Shown here one piece after another: positions 8,001 through 17,014 of a stretch of 64,000 bases of DNA. Below the pieces are notes generated by a model that did not search any database, had not been told where the DNA came from, and was given only the letters and a program-made list of their open reading frames with translations. Origin of the DNA: Streptomyces sp. WM6386 (GTDB lineage Bacteria; Actinomycetota; Actinomycetes; Streptomycetales; Streptomycetaceae); contig NZ_JXTE01000009.1 of assembly GCF_000972385.1 (NCBI RefSeq), positions 62,001 through 126,000 of the forward strand, given 5' to 3'. Numbering within the stretch: position 1 is the first letter of the stretch; every line of letters begins with the position of its first letter. A program made the translations under genes and the position numbers.

Positions 8001-9899
8001 ATGACCGCGCCGTACGTGTCGCTTCCTGACGACCCGACGCATCTTTCCGACCTCCCGCCCCAGAACCCAGAACTGTCTCCCCTCACCGGCTGGACCCGCG
8101 CCCACTGGGAAGCCCTCGCCGACCGGCTCCTCGACGGCCTGCTTCCCTACGCCTCCCCGAACTACGCCCAATACCGGCTCCCCGGGCCTCCCAGCCACTC
8201 CGGCCCCTGGTCCGACGGACTCGAAGGGTTCGCCCGGTCCTTTCTGCTCGCCGCGTTCCGTGTCGCGGGCGCCGAGGGCCGGGTCGACCCTGCCCTCATC
8301 GAGCGGTACGCGGCCGGGCTGGCCGCCGGTACCGATCCGTACGGCGACGAGCGCTGGCCGCCCATCACCGACCGGGGGCAGCCGATGGTCGAGGCCGCCT
8401 CGATCGCCATCGCCCTGCACGAGTCGCGGCCCTGGCTCTGGGATCAGCTGGATGACACCGTACGAGGTCAAGTCACCGACTGGCTGGGCCACTTCGTTGG
8501 TGCCGTCGCCAACGACTCCAACTGGCGGCTCTTCCAGGTCATCACGGAGGAGTTCCTCGCCTCCGTCGGCGCCCCGCACAGCCGTGGCGAGATCGACGCC
8601 GGGCTGGCCAGGCTGGACGACTGGTACCGGGGCGGGGGCTGGTACACCGACGGTGAAGGCAAGAAGTTCGACTACTACAACGCCTGGGCGCTGCACCTGT
8701 ACCCGGTGCTGTGGGCGCGGATCGCCGGCCCCCGTGCGGACGCCGGCACCGTCGCCCGACACCGCACCCGCCTGCGTGAATTCCTCACCGCCCACCAGTA
8801 CTTCTTCGGTTCGGACGGCGCCCCCGTCCACCAGGGCCGCTCCCTCACCTACCGCTTCGCCGCGGCCGCCCCCCTCTGGGCCGGCGCCCTCGCCGACGCC
8901 ACCCCGCTGCCGCCCGGCCGCACCCGGCGCCTGGCCTCCGGCACCCTGAAGCACTTCGCCGAGCGAGGCGCACCCGATGAAAACGGCCTGCTCAGCCTCG
9001 GCTGGTACCGGCCCTTCCTCCCCGTCACCCAGCGCTACTCGGGCCCCGCCTCCCCGTACTGGGCGAGCAAGGCCTTCCTCGGCCTCCTCCTGCCGCAGAC
9101 CCACCCCGTGTGGACGGCCACCGAGGAACCCGGCCCCGTCGACACCGCCGACTCCACCCTCGCCCTGCCCGCCCCGGGCTGGCTGCTGCACTCCACGGCG
9201 GCCGACGGGATCGTCCGGCTCGTCAACCACGGCAGCGACCGCCTCCCGCCCCCACCGGCCACGGACGAGGACAGCCCGCACTACGCCAAGCTCGCCTACT
9301 CCAGTGCCACCGCCCCGGACACACCGAGCGGGCCCGACAACCACATCTCCCTCCTCGGCCCGGACGGGACACCGTCCGAACGGGGGCGCATCCACCCCCT
9401 GGGCGTCGAGGGCCGACGCGCCGCCTCCCGCCAGACCACGGGGATCGAGACGGTGAGCGTCGTGCACGGACCGTGGGAAGTACGGGTCCACCGCGTCCCC
9501 GGCAACTCCCGGGTGCGCGAAGGAGGTTGGGCCGTCGCCGACGACACCGCGGCACCCCGCGCGCAGACCGGCCCCGGCCACGCCCTCGCCCGCCGCACCG
9601 ACGGCCTCACCAGCGCCCTCGTCGCCCTGTACGGCTGGAGCGACGCCGAGGGCACGGTCGTCCGCGCCCTCGACGCCAACGCCTACGGACGCCACTCCGC
9701 GACCCCCGTCCTCGAAGGCACCGGCCCGCTCCTGGTCACCCTTGTCGTCCTGACCAAGGGCGACGCCCGCACCACCGGCGCGAGCGTCACCGTCGACGAC
9801 GAGGGCGCCATCGACATCCGCTTCCCGGACGGCACCCGGGAGCGGATCAGTACGTCGCCAGGACCATCGCCTGATCCAGCGCCTGGAGGAACGAGTTGA
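8001..9899 (+). CDS. DUF2264 domain-containing protein
   Basis: A 632-residue protein matching my memory of the DUF2264 family: aromatic-rich helical N-terminal half (RAHWEALADRLL, SNWRLFQVITEEF, YYNAWALHLYPVLWA, LTYRFAAAAPLWAGAL) and a beta-rich C-terminal half from about residue 370. The N-terminal part resembles an (alpha/alpha)-toroid glycosidase fold; DUF2264 genes are often found with polysaccharide-utilisation genes (family knowledge). No signal peptide is seen, so it is probably cytoplasmic. The ATG has CGGAGGACC upstream. The 3' end overlaps the convergent cobC gene by 53 bp. Catalytic residues cannot be named. Confidence 0.85.
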   Translation: MTAPYVSLPDDPTHLSDLPPQNPELSPLTGWTRAHWEALADRLLDGLLPYASPNYAQYRLPGPPSHSGPWSDGLEGFARSFLLAAFRVAGAEGRVDPALIERYAAGLAAGTDPYGDERWPPITDRGQPMVEAASIAIALHESRPWLWDQLDDTVRGQVTDWLGHFVGAVANDSNWRLFQVITEEFLASVGAPHSRGEIDAGLARLDDWYRGGGWYTDGEGKKFDYYNAWALHLYPVLWARIAGPRADAGTVARHRTRLREFLTAHQYFFGSDGAPVHQGRSLTYRFAAAAPLWAGALADATPLPPGRTRRLASGTLKHFAERGAPDENGLLSLGWYRPFLPVTQRYSGPASPYWASKAFLGLLLPQTHPVWTATEEPGPVDTADSTLALPAPGWLLHSTAADGIVRLVNHGSDRLPPPPATDEDSPHYAKLAYSSATAPDTPSGPDNHISLLGPDGTPSERGRIHPLGVEGRRAASRQTTGIETVSVVHGPWEVRVHRVPGNSRVREGGWAVADDTAAPRAQTGPGHALARRTDGLTSALVALYGWSDAEGTVVRALDANAYGRHSATPVLEGTGPLLVTLVVLTKGDARTTGASVTVDDEGAIDIRFPDGTRERISTSPGPSPDPAPGGTS

Positions 9900-10938
9900 C
9901 CGTCTGCCGGTCCCGCACCGCCAGCCGCAGCCACTCCTCGTCCAGACCCGGGAACGTGTCCCCGCGCCGCACCGCGAAACCGAGGTCGCGCAGATGCCGG
10001 CGTACGGCGGCCGCACGGGGCAGCCGTACGAGCACGAAGGGGCCCTCCGCCGGTTCGGCCACCGTCAGTCCGTCCGGGGCGAACTCCCGTAGTCCGGCGA
10101 CGAGATGGGAGCGGTCGGCGGCGATGCGGTGGGCCGCGTGGGCCGCCTCGGCCAGGGCTCGTGGCTCGACGCAGGCCTGCGCCGCCGCGAGCGCCGGCGT
10201 GGACACCGGCCACAGGGGCTGGGCGCGTTCGAGTTCCGCGATGGTCTCCGGGGCGGCCAGGACGTAGCCGATGCGCAGGCCCGCCAGGCCCCAGGTCTTC
10301 GTCAGGCTGCGCAGGACGACCAGGCCCGGGATGTCCGTGCGGCCCGCCAGCGCCTCCCGCTCGCCCGGCACCGCGTCCATGAACGCCTCGTCCACCACCA
10401 ACGTCCGCCCTGGACGGGCCAGTCGGGCGATGGTGTCGGCCGGGTGCAGGACGGACGTGGGGTTGGTCGGGTTGCCGATCACCACCAGGTCCGCGCCCGC
10501 CGGGACGGCCGCCGGGTCCAGGCGGAAGCCGTCCTCCTGGCGCAGCAGCAACCGGTCGACCGTGTGGCCCGCGTCCCGCAGCGCCGCCTCCGGCTCCGTG
10601 AACTGCGGGTGCACGACGAGCGGCTGACGGGCATTCAGGGCGCGGGCGAGCAGCACGAAGGCCTCGGCCGCGCCCGCCGTCAGCAGGACGCGGCCCGCCG
10701 GGAGGCCGTGCCGGGCCGCCACCGCCGCCCGCGCGTCCCGGCCGTCCGGGTAGGCGGCCAGGCCGGTCAGCGACTCGGCGATCCGCTCCCGCAGCCACGC
10801 CGGGGGCGTGTTCGCGCGGACGTTCACGGCGAGGTCGGTGAGCCGGGCCCCGTCGTCGCGGACCTCGGCGTCGCCGTGGTGGCGGAGGTCGTGCGCCGCC
10901 GCCCCCTCCTTGTCAGTGCGCATGTGAGTGGGTGCCAT
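9847..10938 (-). CDS. cobC: CobC-type PLP-dependent aminotransferase (cobalamin aminopropanol arm)
   Basis: A 363-residue fold-type I PLP enzyme related to histidinol-phosphate aminotransferase and L-threonine-phosphate decarboxylase. It is expected to help supply the (R)-1-amino-2-propanol phosphate arm. Visible motifs: NPTNPTSV (PLP/substrate loop), VVDEAFMD and the PLP-lysine motif SLTKTWGLAGLRIGY near residue 215. It resembles the Rv2231c-type CobC of actinobacteria. It is last in the leftward cobM-cobL-cobJ-cobH-cbiX-cobC unit, and its start overlaps the His-rich tail of cbiX by 26 nt. The 3' end overlaps the convergent DUF2264 gene. Confidence 0.88.
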   Translation of the reverse strand: MAPTHMRTDKEGAAAHDLRHHGDAEVRDDGARLTDLAVNVRANTPPAWLRERIAESLTGLAAYPDGRDARAAVAARHGLPAGRVLLTAGAAEAFVLLARALNARQPLVVHPQFTEPEAALRDAGHTVDRLLLRQEDGFRLDPAAVPAGADLVVIGNPTNPTSVLHPADTIARLARPGRTLVVDEAFMDAVPGEREALAGRTDIPGLVVLRSLTKTWGLAGLRIGYVLAAPETIAELERAQPLWPVSTPALAAAQACVEPRALAEAAHAAHRIAADRSHLVAGLREFAPDGLTVAEPAEGPFVLVRLPRAAAVRRHLRDLGFAVRRGDTFPGLDEEWLRLAVRDRQTVNSFLQALDQAMVLATY

Positions 10939-11839
10939 GGTGGTGTCCGTGGTGGTGATGGTGGCCGTCGTCGTCGGGGTGGAAGTGCGGCTGCTGCGGC
11001 AGACCGACCTTGTTCTCGAAGCCCGGCAGGGCGATGCGGTACACGCACGAGTCGCAGTTCATCCGCAGATCGCCCTCGAGGGCCTCCCGGTATCGCTCCA
11101 TCACCAGGTCGAGGAGCTCCGGCTCCGGACCGATGACGTCCGCCGAGCGCACCTCGACCTCCGCGTGCGCTGCCGCCCAGCCCTCGGTCTGCTGCCGGAC
11201 CCGCTCCGGGAGGATGCCGGTGAACAGGAAGTAGGGGAGCACGACGATCCGCCGCGCGCCCAGCTTCACACAGCGGTCGAGCCCGCTCGGCACGTCCGGC
11301 GCCGCCAGCGACACGAACGCCGTCTCCACACCCGCGTACCCGCGCCCCTCCCACAGCAGCCGGGCCGCCTTGTACACCTCGGCGTTGGCGTCCGGGTCGG
11401 TCGAGCCGCGCCCGACGAGCAGCACGGTCATGTCCGAACGGTCGCCGGGGGAGCGCTCGCCGGAGCCGAGTGCCTCGTCCAGCCGCCGCTCCAGCACCGA
11501 CAGCAGCGCCGGGTGCGGGCCCAGCGGACGGCCGTAGGTGTACGAGATGCCGGGGTGCCGCTCCTTCTCGCGGGCCAGCGCCGCCGGAATGTCGCCCTTG
11601 GCGTGCCCGGCGGACACCAGCATCAGCGGAACGGCGGCGAACCGTCGTACACCCCGCTCCACCAGCTCGGCGACGGCCTCGCCCAACGGCGGCGGGGACA
11701 GCTCGATGAAGCCGCCCGCGACGGGCAGATCGGGGTTACGGTGCCCCAGCTCCCGTACGAAGTCGCGGAACGCCTCGGCTCCGGCCTCGTCCCGGGTGCC
11801 ATGTCCGGCGATGAGCAGGGCGGGCTGGGGGGTGGTCAC
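10913..11839 (-). CDS. cbiX: sirohydrochlorin cobaltochelatase CbiX with His-rich tail
   Basis: A 308-residue long-form CbiX that inserts cobalt into sirohydrochlorin (early-cobalt route). The chelatase domains begin LLIAGHGTRDEAG, with the catalytic His in GHGTR, and continue with FIELSPPPLGEAV and LMLVSAGHAKGDIP. The C-terminus has an MxCxxC motif (MNCDSC) followed by a tail rich in His and Asp ending in THSHAH. CbiX-L proteins with MxCxxC and His-rich regions are known to carry an Fe-S cluster and a metal-storing segment. The GTG at 11839 has GAGGA upstream and overlaps the cobH stop (GTGA); the frame open to 12076 is a shadow. Confidence 0.92.
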   Translation of the reverse strand: MTTPQPALLIAGHGTRDEAGAEAFRDFVRELGHRNPDLPVAGGFIELSPPPLGEAVAELVERGVRRFAAVPLMLVSAGHAKGDIPAALAREKERHPGISYTYGRPLGPHPALLSVLERRLDEALGSGERSPGDRSDMTVLLVGRGSTDPDANAEVYKAARLLWEGRGYAGVETAFVSLAAPDVPSGLDRCVKLGARRIVVLPYFLFTGILPERVRQQTEGWAAAHAEVEVRSADVIGPEPELLDLVMERYREALEGDLRMNCDSCVYRIALPGFENKVGLPQQPHFHPDDDGHHHHHGHHHGTHSHAH

Positions 11840-12426
11840 GATTTCTCCTCGGAAGACGAAACGGGGTGGTACAGCAGGGCGTTGAGCGCGGCAGAGGCGA
11901 CCGCGGAGCCGCCCTTCTCGGACACGTTGCTCACGGCGGGCAGCCCGCTCTCGCGCAGCGCGGCCTTGGACTCGACCGCGCCGACGAAGCCGACGGGCAG
12001 ACCGATGACGAGTGCCGGGGCGGCGTTCAGGGTCAGCAGCTCCTCCAGCGCGGTGGGCGCGTTGCCGATGACCCACAGGGCGCCGGGTCCGACCTGCTCG
12101 TAGGCGAGCCGGATGGCGTGCGCGGAACGGGTCAGCCCCGCACCGGCCACGGCGTCCCTCAGCCGGCAGACGGTCTCGCGCCGGGTGATGCCGGCCGCGA
12201 CCATCTCCACGTCCACGACGACGGGCGCACCGCCGTGCAGGGCCGCGTGGGCCTTCTCCAGCTCGCCCTCGACCATGACGAGATCGCTCGCGTACTCCAG
12301 GTCGGCGGCGGAGTGGATGACCCTCTCGACCACTGACCGGGTCAGCGGCGGGAAGTGCGAGGTGTCCAGGCGGGCGCGCAGCCGCCGGTAGGACTCCACC
12401 TCGATCGGATGGACCTCACGGATCAC
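11836..12426 (-). CDS. cobH: precorrin-8X methylmutase CobH/CbiC
   Basis: A 196-residue enzyme that moves the methyl group from C-11 to C-12 to give hydrogenobyrinate or its cobalt form. The catalytic histidine is in RVIHSAADLEYA near residue 38. Other family motifs are VVDVEMVAAGI, GNAPTALEELL and GLPVGFVGAVESK. Length is normal. It overlaps both neighbours by 4 nt, upstream cobJ and downstream cbiX, as expected for a tightly coupled polycistronic unit. Confidence 0.95.
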   Translation of the reverse strand: MIREVHPIEVESYRRLRARLDTSHFPPLTRSVVERVIHSAADLEYASDLVMVEGELEKAHAALHGGAPVVVDVEMVAAGITRRETVCRLRDAVAGAGLTRSAHAIRLAYEQVGPGALWVIGNAPTALEELLTLNAAPALVIGLPVGFVGAVESKAALRESGLPAVSNVSEKGGSAVASAALNALLYHPVSSSEEKS

Positions 12427-14126
12427 CGGGCTCCCTCCTCTGCCGTCTGCCAGCGGTAGCCGCGCGGCGTCACCATGCGTCCCGCGATGTCACGGGTCGC
12501 CGTGTTGCCCACGGTCACCACTGTCATCATGTCGACCGTCGCCGGGTCCAGGGAGCCCAGCGACGTGAGACGACCGGACTCGTCCGGCCGCGACGCGTTC
12601 CGTACGACACCCACCGGCGTCGTCGGCTCCCGGTGCTCGGCGAGGATCGCGAGCGCCTTCGGCAGCTGCCAGTCCCGGCCGCGCGAGCGGGGGTTGTAGA
12701 AGGTGACCACGATGTCCGCCTCGGCCGCCGCGCGCACCCGCCGCTCGATGACCTCCCAGGGTGTGTGGAGGTCGGAGAGGCTGATGGAGACGTGGTCGTG
12801 ACCGAGGGGCGCGCCGAGAATGGCTGCCGCGGCGAGCGCGGCGGTCACACCCGGTACGCCGATCACGTCGATGTCGTCGGACGCCTCGGCGAGCGCGGGG
12901 GAGGCCATGGCGTACACGCCTGCGTCCCCGCTGCCGATCAGCGCGACGGCCTGCCCCTTGCGGGCCTCCGCCACAGCGGTCCGCGCCCGCTCCTCCTCGG
13001 CCCCCAGCCCCGACTCCAGGATCCGGGTGCCGGGCCGCAGCAGATCGCGGATCTGGTCGACGTACTGGTCAAGCCCGACGAGCACCGAAGCCCGCCGCAA
13101 CTCCGCCTTCGCGCGGGGCGTGAGCAGGTCCCGGGCGCCGGGGCCGAGCCCGACGACCGCGAGCCGGCCGCGCGCGGGACGCCGTACGACGGCACAGGTC
13201 GCCATCGCCGGCAGCCCGTCCGCACGCTCCGACTTCCGCTTGGGGACGAGAAGTTCGCCGCCCCGGACGAGCGCGGCGGCCTCCGCCACCGACGGCGTGC
13301 CCACGGCGGCGAGGGGCGCGTCCGAGGGGTTCGGGACCTCGACGGACGCCAGCTCCTCGGCGGAGTACGTCACCAGGGGCACGCCGAGCCGCTGAGCCGC
13401 CCCGACGATGCCGGGCTCCTCGGACTTGGCGTCCACGGTGGCCAGTTCGGCGACCGAGGCGGCCGACAATCCGGCGTCCCGCAACACGTTCTCGATCAGG
13501 CCCAGCACCTCGTCCACCGGCGCCCCCTTCGAGGCGCCGACCCCGACGACGAGGGACGGCGGCCGCAGCACGACCTCGCGCTCGCCGGCCTCGACGAGCC
13601 GGTCGGTGAGACGGACCAGGTACTCACCCTCCTCCCCGGTGGCCTTCAGCGCGGGCAGCGGCCACGTCAACTCCGCCTTGAGAGCGACCGGTTCACCGTC
13701 GAGCAGCGCCCGCGACACGGCGGCGACATCGCCCTCCACCGGGAACCCGAGCATGTCCAGGCCCGGCAGTCCCACGGCATCCGTGGCCGTCGTCACCACG
13801 GGCTCCGCGCCCAGCAACTCCCCGACCTCACGGGCGAGTTCATTGGCGCCACCGCCATGCCCGCCGACCAGCGACACGGCGAACCGCCCGCCCTCGTCGA
13901 CGCACACCACACCCGGGTCCGACGTCTTGTCGCCGAGCAGCGGCGCGACCAGCCGCACCACAGCACCCGTGGCGAGGAAACACACGAGCTGCCCGCACTC
14001 CGCGAACGCGGCCCGTACGGCATCCCCGACGGGACCCTCGTACACACGCGTCCGCTCCGGCCACGCCGCGGCCAGCCGGTCCCGCGCAGCCGCGCCCGCC
14101 GAGGTGGCGGAAATGAGGCCGATCAC
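12423..14126 (-). CDS. cobJ: CbiG-CobJ fusion: cobalt-precorrin-5A hydrolase + precorrin-3B C17-methyltransferase
   Basis: A 567-residue two-domain protein. Residues 1 to about 300 are CbiG-like (MIGLISATSAG, FLATGAVVRLVAPLL, SLVGGHGGGANELA), the enzyme that opens the lactone and releases C2 as acetaldehyde in the anaerobic route. Residues from about 315 to the end are a CobJ/CbiH tetrapyrrole methylase (AVVGLGPGARDLLTPRA, LVGLDQYVDQI, SGDAGVYAMASPALA) that methylates C17 with SAM and contracts the ring. The fusion is known in actinobacteria. It replaces a separate CbiG and suggests the early-cobalt path is used for contraction. ATG at 14126 overlaps cobL. Confidence 0.93.
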   Translation of the reverse strand: MIGLISATSAGAAARDRLAAAWPERTRVYEGPVGDAVRAAFAECGQLVCFLATGAVVRLVAPLLGDKTSDPGVVCVDEGGRFAVSLVGGHGGGANELAREVGELLGAEPVVTTATDAVGLPGLDMLGFPVEGDVAAVSRALLDGEPVALKAELTWPLPALKATGEEGEYLVRLTDRLVEAGEREVVLRPPSLVVGVGASKGAPVDEVLGLIENVLRDAGLSAASVAELATVDAKSEEPGIVGAAQRLGVPLVTYSAEELASVEVPNPSDAPLAAVGTPSVAEAAALVRGGELLVPKRKSERADGLPAMATCAVVRRPARGRLAVVGLGPGARDLLTPRAKAELRRASVLVGLDQYVDQIRDLLRPGTRILESGLGAEEERARTAVAEARKGQAVALIGSGDAGVYAMASPALAEASDDIDVIGVPGVTAALAAAAILGAPLGHDHVSISLSDLHTPWEVIERRVRAAAEADIVVTFYNPRSRGRDWQLPKALAILAEHREPTTPVGVVRNASRPDESGRLTSLGSLDPATVDMMTVVTVGNTATRDIAGRMVTPRGYRWQTAEEGAR

Positions 14127-15355
14127 AGAGCAACTCCTTCTTCAGGGACGGGGATTCGGACCCCCCACAACAGAAAAACAGGATTGGTGGCCGCCAGCCG
14201 GGTCACCTCACCCGGCAGCGGCGCGAGCCGCGAGGACTGCAACAGCACCCCGTCACAGCTGAACCCGGCACCGGTGAGCGCCTCGCGCACCCGCGGCACC
14301 CGGTCGAGCGCCGCCATCGCGACCACGACCGTCCGCCGGGCCCGTCGCGCACACGCCGTGACGATGGCGGGCAGCTCACGCCCCCCGCCGCCGATGAACA
14401 CGGCGTCCGGGTCGTCGAGATCGGACAGCACGGTCGGCGCGGCCCCGTGCACGGCCCGTACGTCGACACCGTGCGCCGCCGCGTTGGCGCGGATCCGCTC
14501 GATACCGTCCCGGGTCTTCTCGACCGCGACGACGGCGGCCCCGAGCCGCGCGCACTCCACGGCCACGGACCCGGAGCCCGCGCCGACGTCCCAGACCAGA
14601 TCGCCGAGCCGCGGACCGAGCCGGGCCAGCGCCAGCGCCCGCACCTCGAACTTGGTGATCATCGAGTCGCGATGGGTGAACTCGCCCTCGTCCAGGGCCC
14701 ACCCCGCGGGCCCGGACGCGGCCCCGGCGACCGTCCGCAGGGCACCGAGCGCCCGCGCCTCGTCCAGACACAGCACCACGCTCACCGCCGTCCCCCAGTC
14801 CCGGGCCGCGGCCTCGGCGGGCGTGACCCGCTCGACACGCTCCTTCCGCGACCCGAGAGCGGACGCCACGACGAGGACCCGGTCGTCGGCCCTGAGCGCG
14901 GCCCCGATCTCCGCGGGCCCGGCCCCCGGCCCGGTCAGCACGGCGACCTTGGGCCGCGCCCGGCACACGTTGACGGCCGTACGAAGGTCCCTGCCGTGTG
15001 CGCTGACCACCACGGCGTCGTCCCACGGCAGCCCGGCGCGCGCGAAGGCGGCGGCGACGGAGGAGACCCCGGCACGGACATCGAGCCGCTCGGCCCCGAA
15101 CCGCTCGGCCAGCACCCGCACGATCCCGAAGAACCCGGGGTCGCCGGAGGCCAGCACGACCACCCGGTCCTGCTTGTCCAGATGCCGCTCGATGACGTCC
15201 AGCGCGGGCGCGAGCGGCCCGAGGACGACCTGCTCCACGTCCCCGGGGACGGCCGCGGACGCCAGATGACGCCGGCCGCCCACGACCAGCCGGGCCCCGG
15301 CCAGCACATCGGCGGGAACCGGCGCCCCCGTCCCCGTACCGAAGACCGTGATCAC
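14123..15355 (-). CDS. cobL: precorrin-6Y C5,15-methyltransferase CobL (CbiE-CbiT fusion)
   Basis: A 410-residue bifunctional enzyme. The N-terminal CbiE half is a tetrapyrrole methylase (LASGDPGFFGIVR, AHGRDL). The C-terminal CbiT half is a Rossmann methyltransferase with the SAM loop VWDVGAGSGSVAVE near residue 240. Together they methylate C5 and C15 and decarboxylate the C12 acetate. GTG at 15355 is chosen because it overlaps the cobM stop (GTGA) and gives the normal start VITVFGTGTG. The frame open to 15544 only shadows cobM. Confidence 0.95.
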   Translation of the reverse strand: MITVFGTGTGAPVPADVLAGARLVVGGRRHLASAAVPGDVEQVVLGPLAPALDVIERHLDKQDRVVVLASGDPGFFGIVRVLAERFGAERLDVRAGVSSVAAAFARAGLPWDDAVVVSAHGRDLRTAVNVCRARPKVAVLTGPGAGPAEIGAALRADDRVLVVASALGSRKERVERVTPAEAAARDWGTAVSVVLCLDEARALGALRTVAGAASGPAGWALDEGEFTHRDSMITKFEVRALALARLGPRLGDLVWDVGAGSGSVAVECARLGAAVVAVEKTRDGIERIRANAAAHGVDVRAVHGAAPTVLSDLDDPDAVFIGGGGRELPAIVTACARRARRTVVVAMAALDRVPRVREALTGAGFSCDGVLLQSSRLAPLPGEVTRLAATNPVFLLWGVRIPVPEEGVAL

Positions 15356-16170
15356 GTACTCGCACCCCGCTGACGCAACGCCCGGCGGGCCTCCGGGTCG
15401 GCCTTGCGGTACCCGTGGAAGTGGCCGGGGTGGTAGAGGTGCGAGCGGGTGCCCTCGGCGTCGAGCGCCGGGCCGACGAGGAAGAGGGTGTGCTTCCAGA
15501 GCTTGTGCTCCTTGACGGTCTCCTCCAGCGTCTCGATCGTGCACCGCACGATGAGCTCCTCGGGCCAGGTGGCCTGGTAGGCGACGACGACGGGAGTGGC
15601 GGTCGGATAGCCGCCTTCGAGCAGCTCCCGCACGAGCTGCCCACTACGGGCCGCCGACAGGAAGATCGCCATGGTGGTCCCGTGCTTGGCGAACTCCCGT
15701 ACCTCCTCGCCGGGCGGCATCGGCGTCTTGCCGCCGCCGAGCCGCGTGAGCACGACGGACTGCGCGACCTCCGGGATGGTCAGCTCGCGCCGGGCGAGCG
15801 CGGCGACGGCGGAGAACGCGGAGACGCCGGGGATCACCTCGGTGGCGATACCGATCCGGTCGCACCGGTCGAGCTGCTCCTGGGTGCCGCCCCACAGGGC
15901 GGGGTCGCCGGAGTGGATACGGGCGACCCTGAGTCCCTCGGCGAGGGCCCGCTCGTACACGGCGACGACGTCCTCCAGGGACATGGTCGCCGAGTCGAGG
16001 ATCTCCGCGCCCGCGCGGGCGTGCTCCAGAACCTCCGCCTGGACCAGGCTGGCCGCCCAGATCACGACGTCGGCCTCGGCGATCGCGCGCGCGGCACGGA
16101 ACGTCAGCAGGTCGGCGGCGCCGGGGCCGGCACCGACGAAGGTCACCTTGCCGGCAGGGGCGTCGGCCAT
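15352..16170 (-). CDS. cobM: precorrin-4 C11-methyltransferase CobM
   Basis: A 272-residue SAM-dependent tetrapyrrole methylase that adds the C-11 methyl group. Motifs: KVTFVGAGPGAADLLTFRA near the start, RIHSGDPALWGGTQEQ, EVIPGVSAFSAVAAL, VVVAYQATWPEE. ATG at 16170 is preceded by GAGAGGA and gives normal length; the frame open to 16320 is upstream sequence. It is the first gene of the second leftward cob unit. Only about 90 nt separate it from the divergent ZIP gene, too little for a second cobalamin riboswitch. Confidence 0.95.
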   Translation of the reverse strand: MADAPAGKVTFVGAGPGAADLLTFRAARAIAEADVVIWAASLVQAEVLEHARAGAEILDSATMSLEDVVAVYERALAEGLRVARIHSGDPALWGGTQEQLDRCDRIGIATEVIPGVSAFSAVAALARRELTIPEVAQSVVLTRLGGGKTPMPPGEEVREFAKHGTTMAIFLSAARSGQLVRELLEGGYPTATPVVVAYQATWPEELIVRCTIETLEETVKEHKLWKHTLFLVGPALDAEGTRSHLYHPGHFHGYRKADPEARRALRQRGAST

Positions 16171-16259
16171 GGTTTCGGGTCCTCTCGAACGAAGATTCAC
16201 GGAGATTCGCAGGGCAGCTGGATGTGCGCGCACAGGGTCCGATCGGATACGAAGGGCCC

Positions 16260-16988
16260 ATGGCGGTGTTCGTCGCGCTCGGCGCGTTCCTGATGACGTT
16301 GGCCGGCGGCTGGACGGCACAACGCGTCACCGACCGCCGCCACCTCGTCCTCGGCCTGGCAGGCGGCCTGATGCTGGGCGTGGTGGGCCTGGACCTGCTG
16401 CCGGAGGCGCTGGAGGCGGCGGGCACCGAGGTGTTCGGCGTACCGGCGGCACTCCTGCTGTTCGTGGCCGGCTTCCTGTTGGCCCATCTGGTGGAACGTC
16501 TGCTGGCGGTCCGCCAGGCGGCACACGGCGGAGAGGAACACGACGGCCGGGTCCCCGAGGTGGGCCTGACGGCCGCGGCCGCGATGGTCGGTCACAGCGC
16601 GATGGACGGCGTGGCGATCGGCGCGGCCTTCCAGGTCGGCGGCGGCATGGGCACGGCCGTGGCCCTGGCGGTGGTCGCCCATGACTTCGCGGACGGCTTC
16701 AACACGTACACGATCACGAGCCTGTACGGGAACGCCCGCCGCAAAGCCCTCGCGATGCTGTTCGCGGACGCGGTGGCCCCGGTGGTGGGAGCCGCGTCCA
16801 CCCTGTTCCTCACCATCCCGGAGCAGGTGCTCGGCGCCTATCTGGGCTTCTTCGGCGGCGCACTGCTCTACCTGGCGGCAGCCGAGATCCTCCCCGAGGC
16901 GCACCACGAACACCCCGCCCGCTCGACCCTGCTGTGCACGGTCGCGGGCGCGGCGTTCATCTGGCTGGTGGTCGGCATCGCCGACTGA
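16260..16988 (+). CDS. ZIP-family divalent metal transporter
   Basis: A 242-residue integral membrane protein with about eight hydrophobic helices. The two ZIP metal-site helices carry VGHSAMDGVAIGAAF and VVAHDFADGFNTYT, equivalent to the HNxxEGxA and HExPHE-type motifs. A central charged loop, HGGEEHDGR, is also present. It would import Zn or another divalent metal. It is the only rightward gene inside the cobalamin cluster, divergent from cobM and convergent with cobI, so cobalt supply is possible but unproven. ATG at 16260 places the first helix at the N-terminus; a GTG at 16224 in the same frame is an alternative. Confidence 0.85.
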   Translation: MAVFVALGAFLMTLAGGWTAQRVTDRRHLVLGLAGGLMLGVVGLDLLPEALEAAGTEVFGVPAALLLFVAGFLLAHLVERLLAVRQAAHGGEEHDGRVPEVGLTAAAAMVGHSAMDGVAIGAAFQVGGGMGTAVALAVVAHDFADGFNTYTITSLYGNARRKALAMLFADAVAPVVGAASTLFLTIPEQVLGAYLGFFGGALLYLAAAEILPEAHHEHPARSTLLCTVAGAAFIWLVVGIAD

Positions 16989-17014
16989 GCCTCTGACGGG
17001 CGGGCCGGGGGGTG

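Noticed and set aside
16171..16259. Possible second cobalamin riboswitch before cobM
   Set aside because: The gap is about 90 nt and lacks a B12 box; a riboswitch needs about 200 nt.
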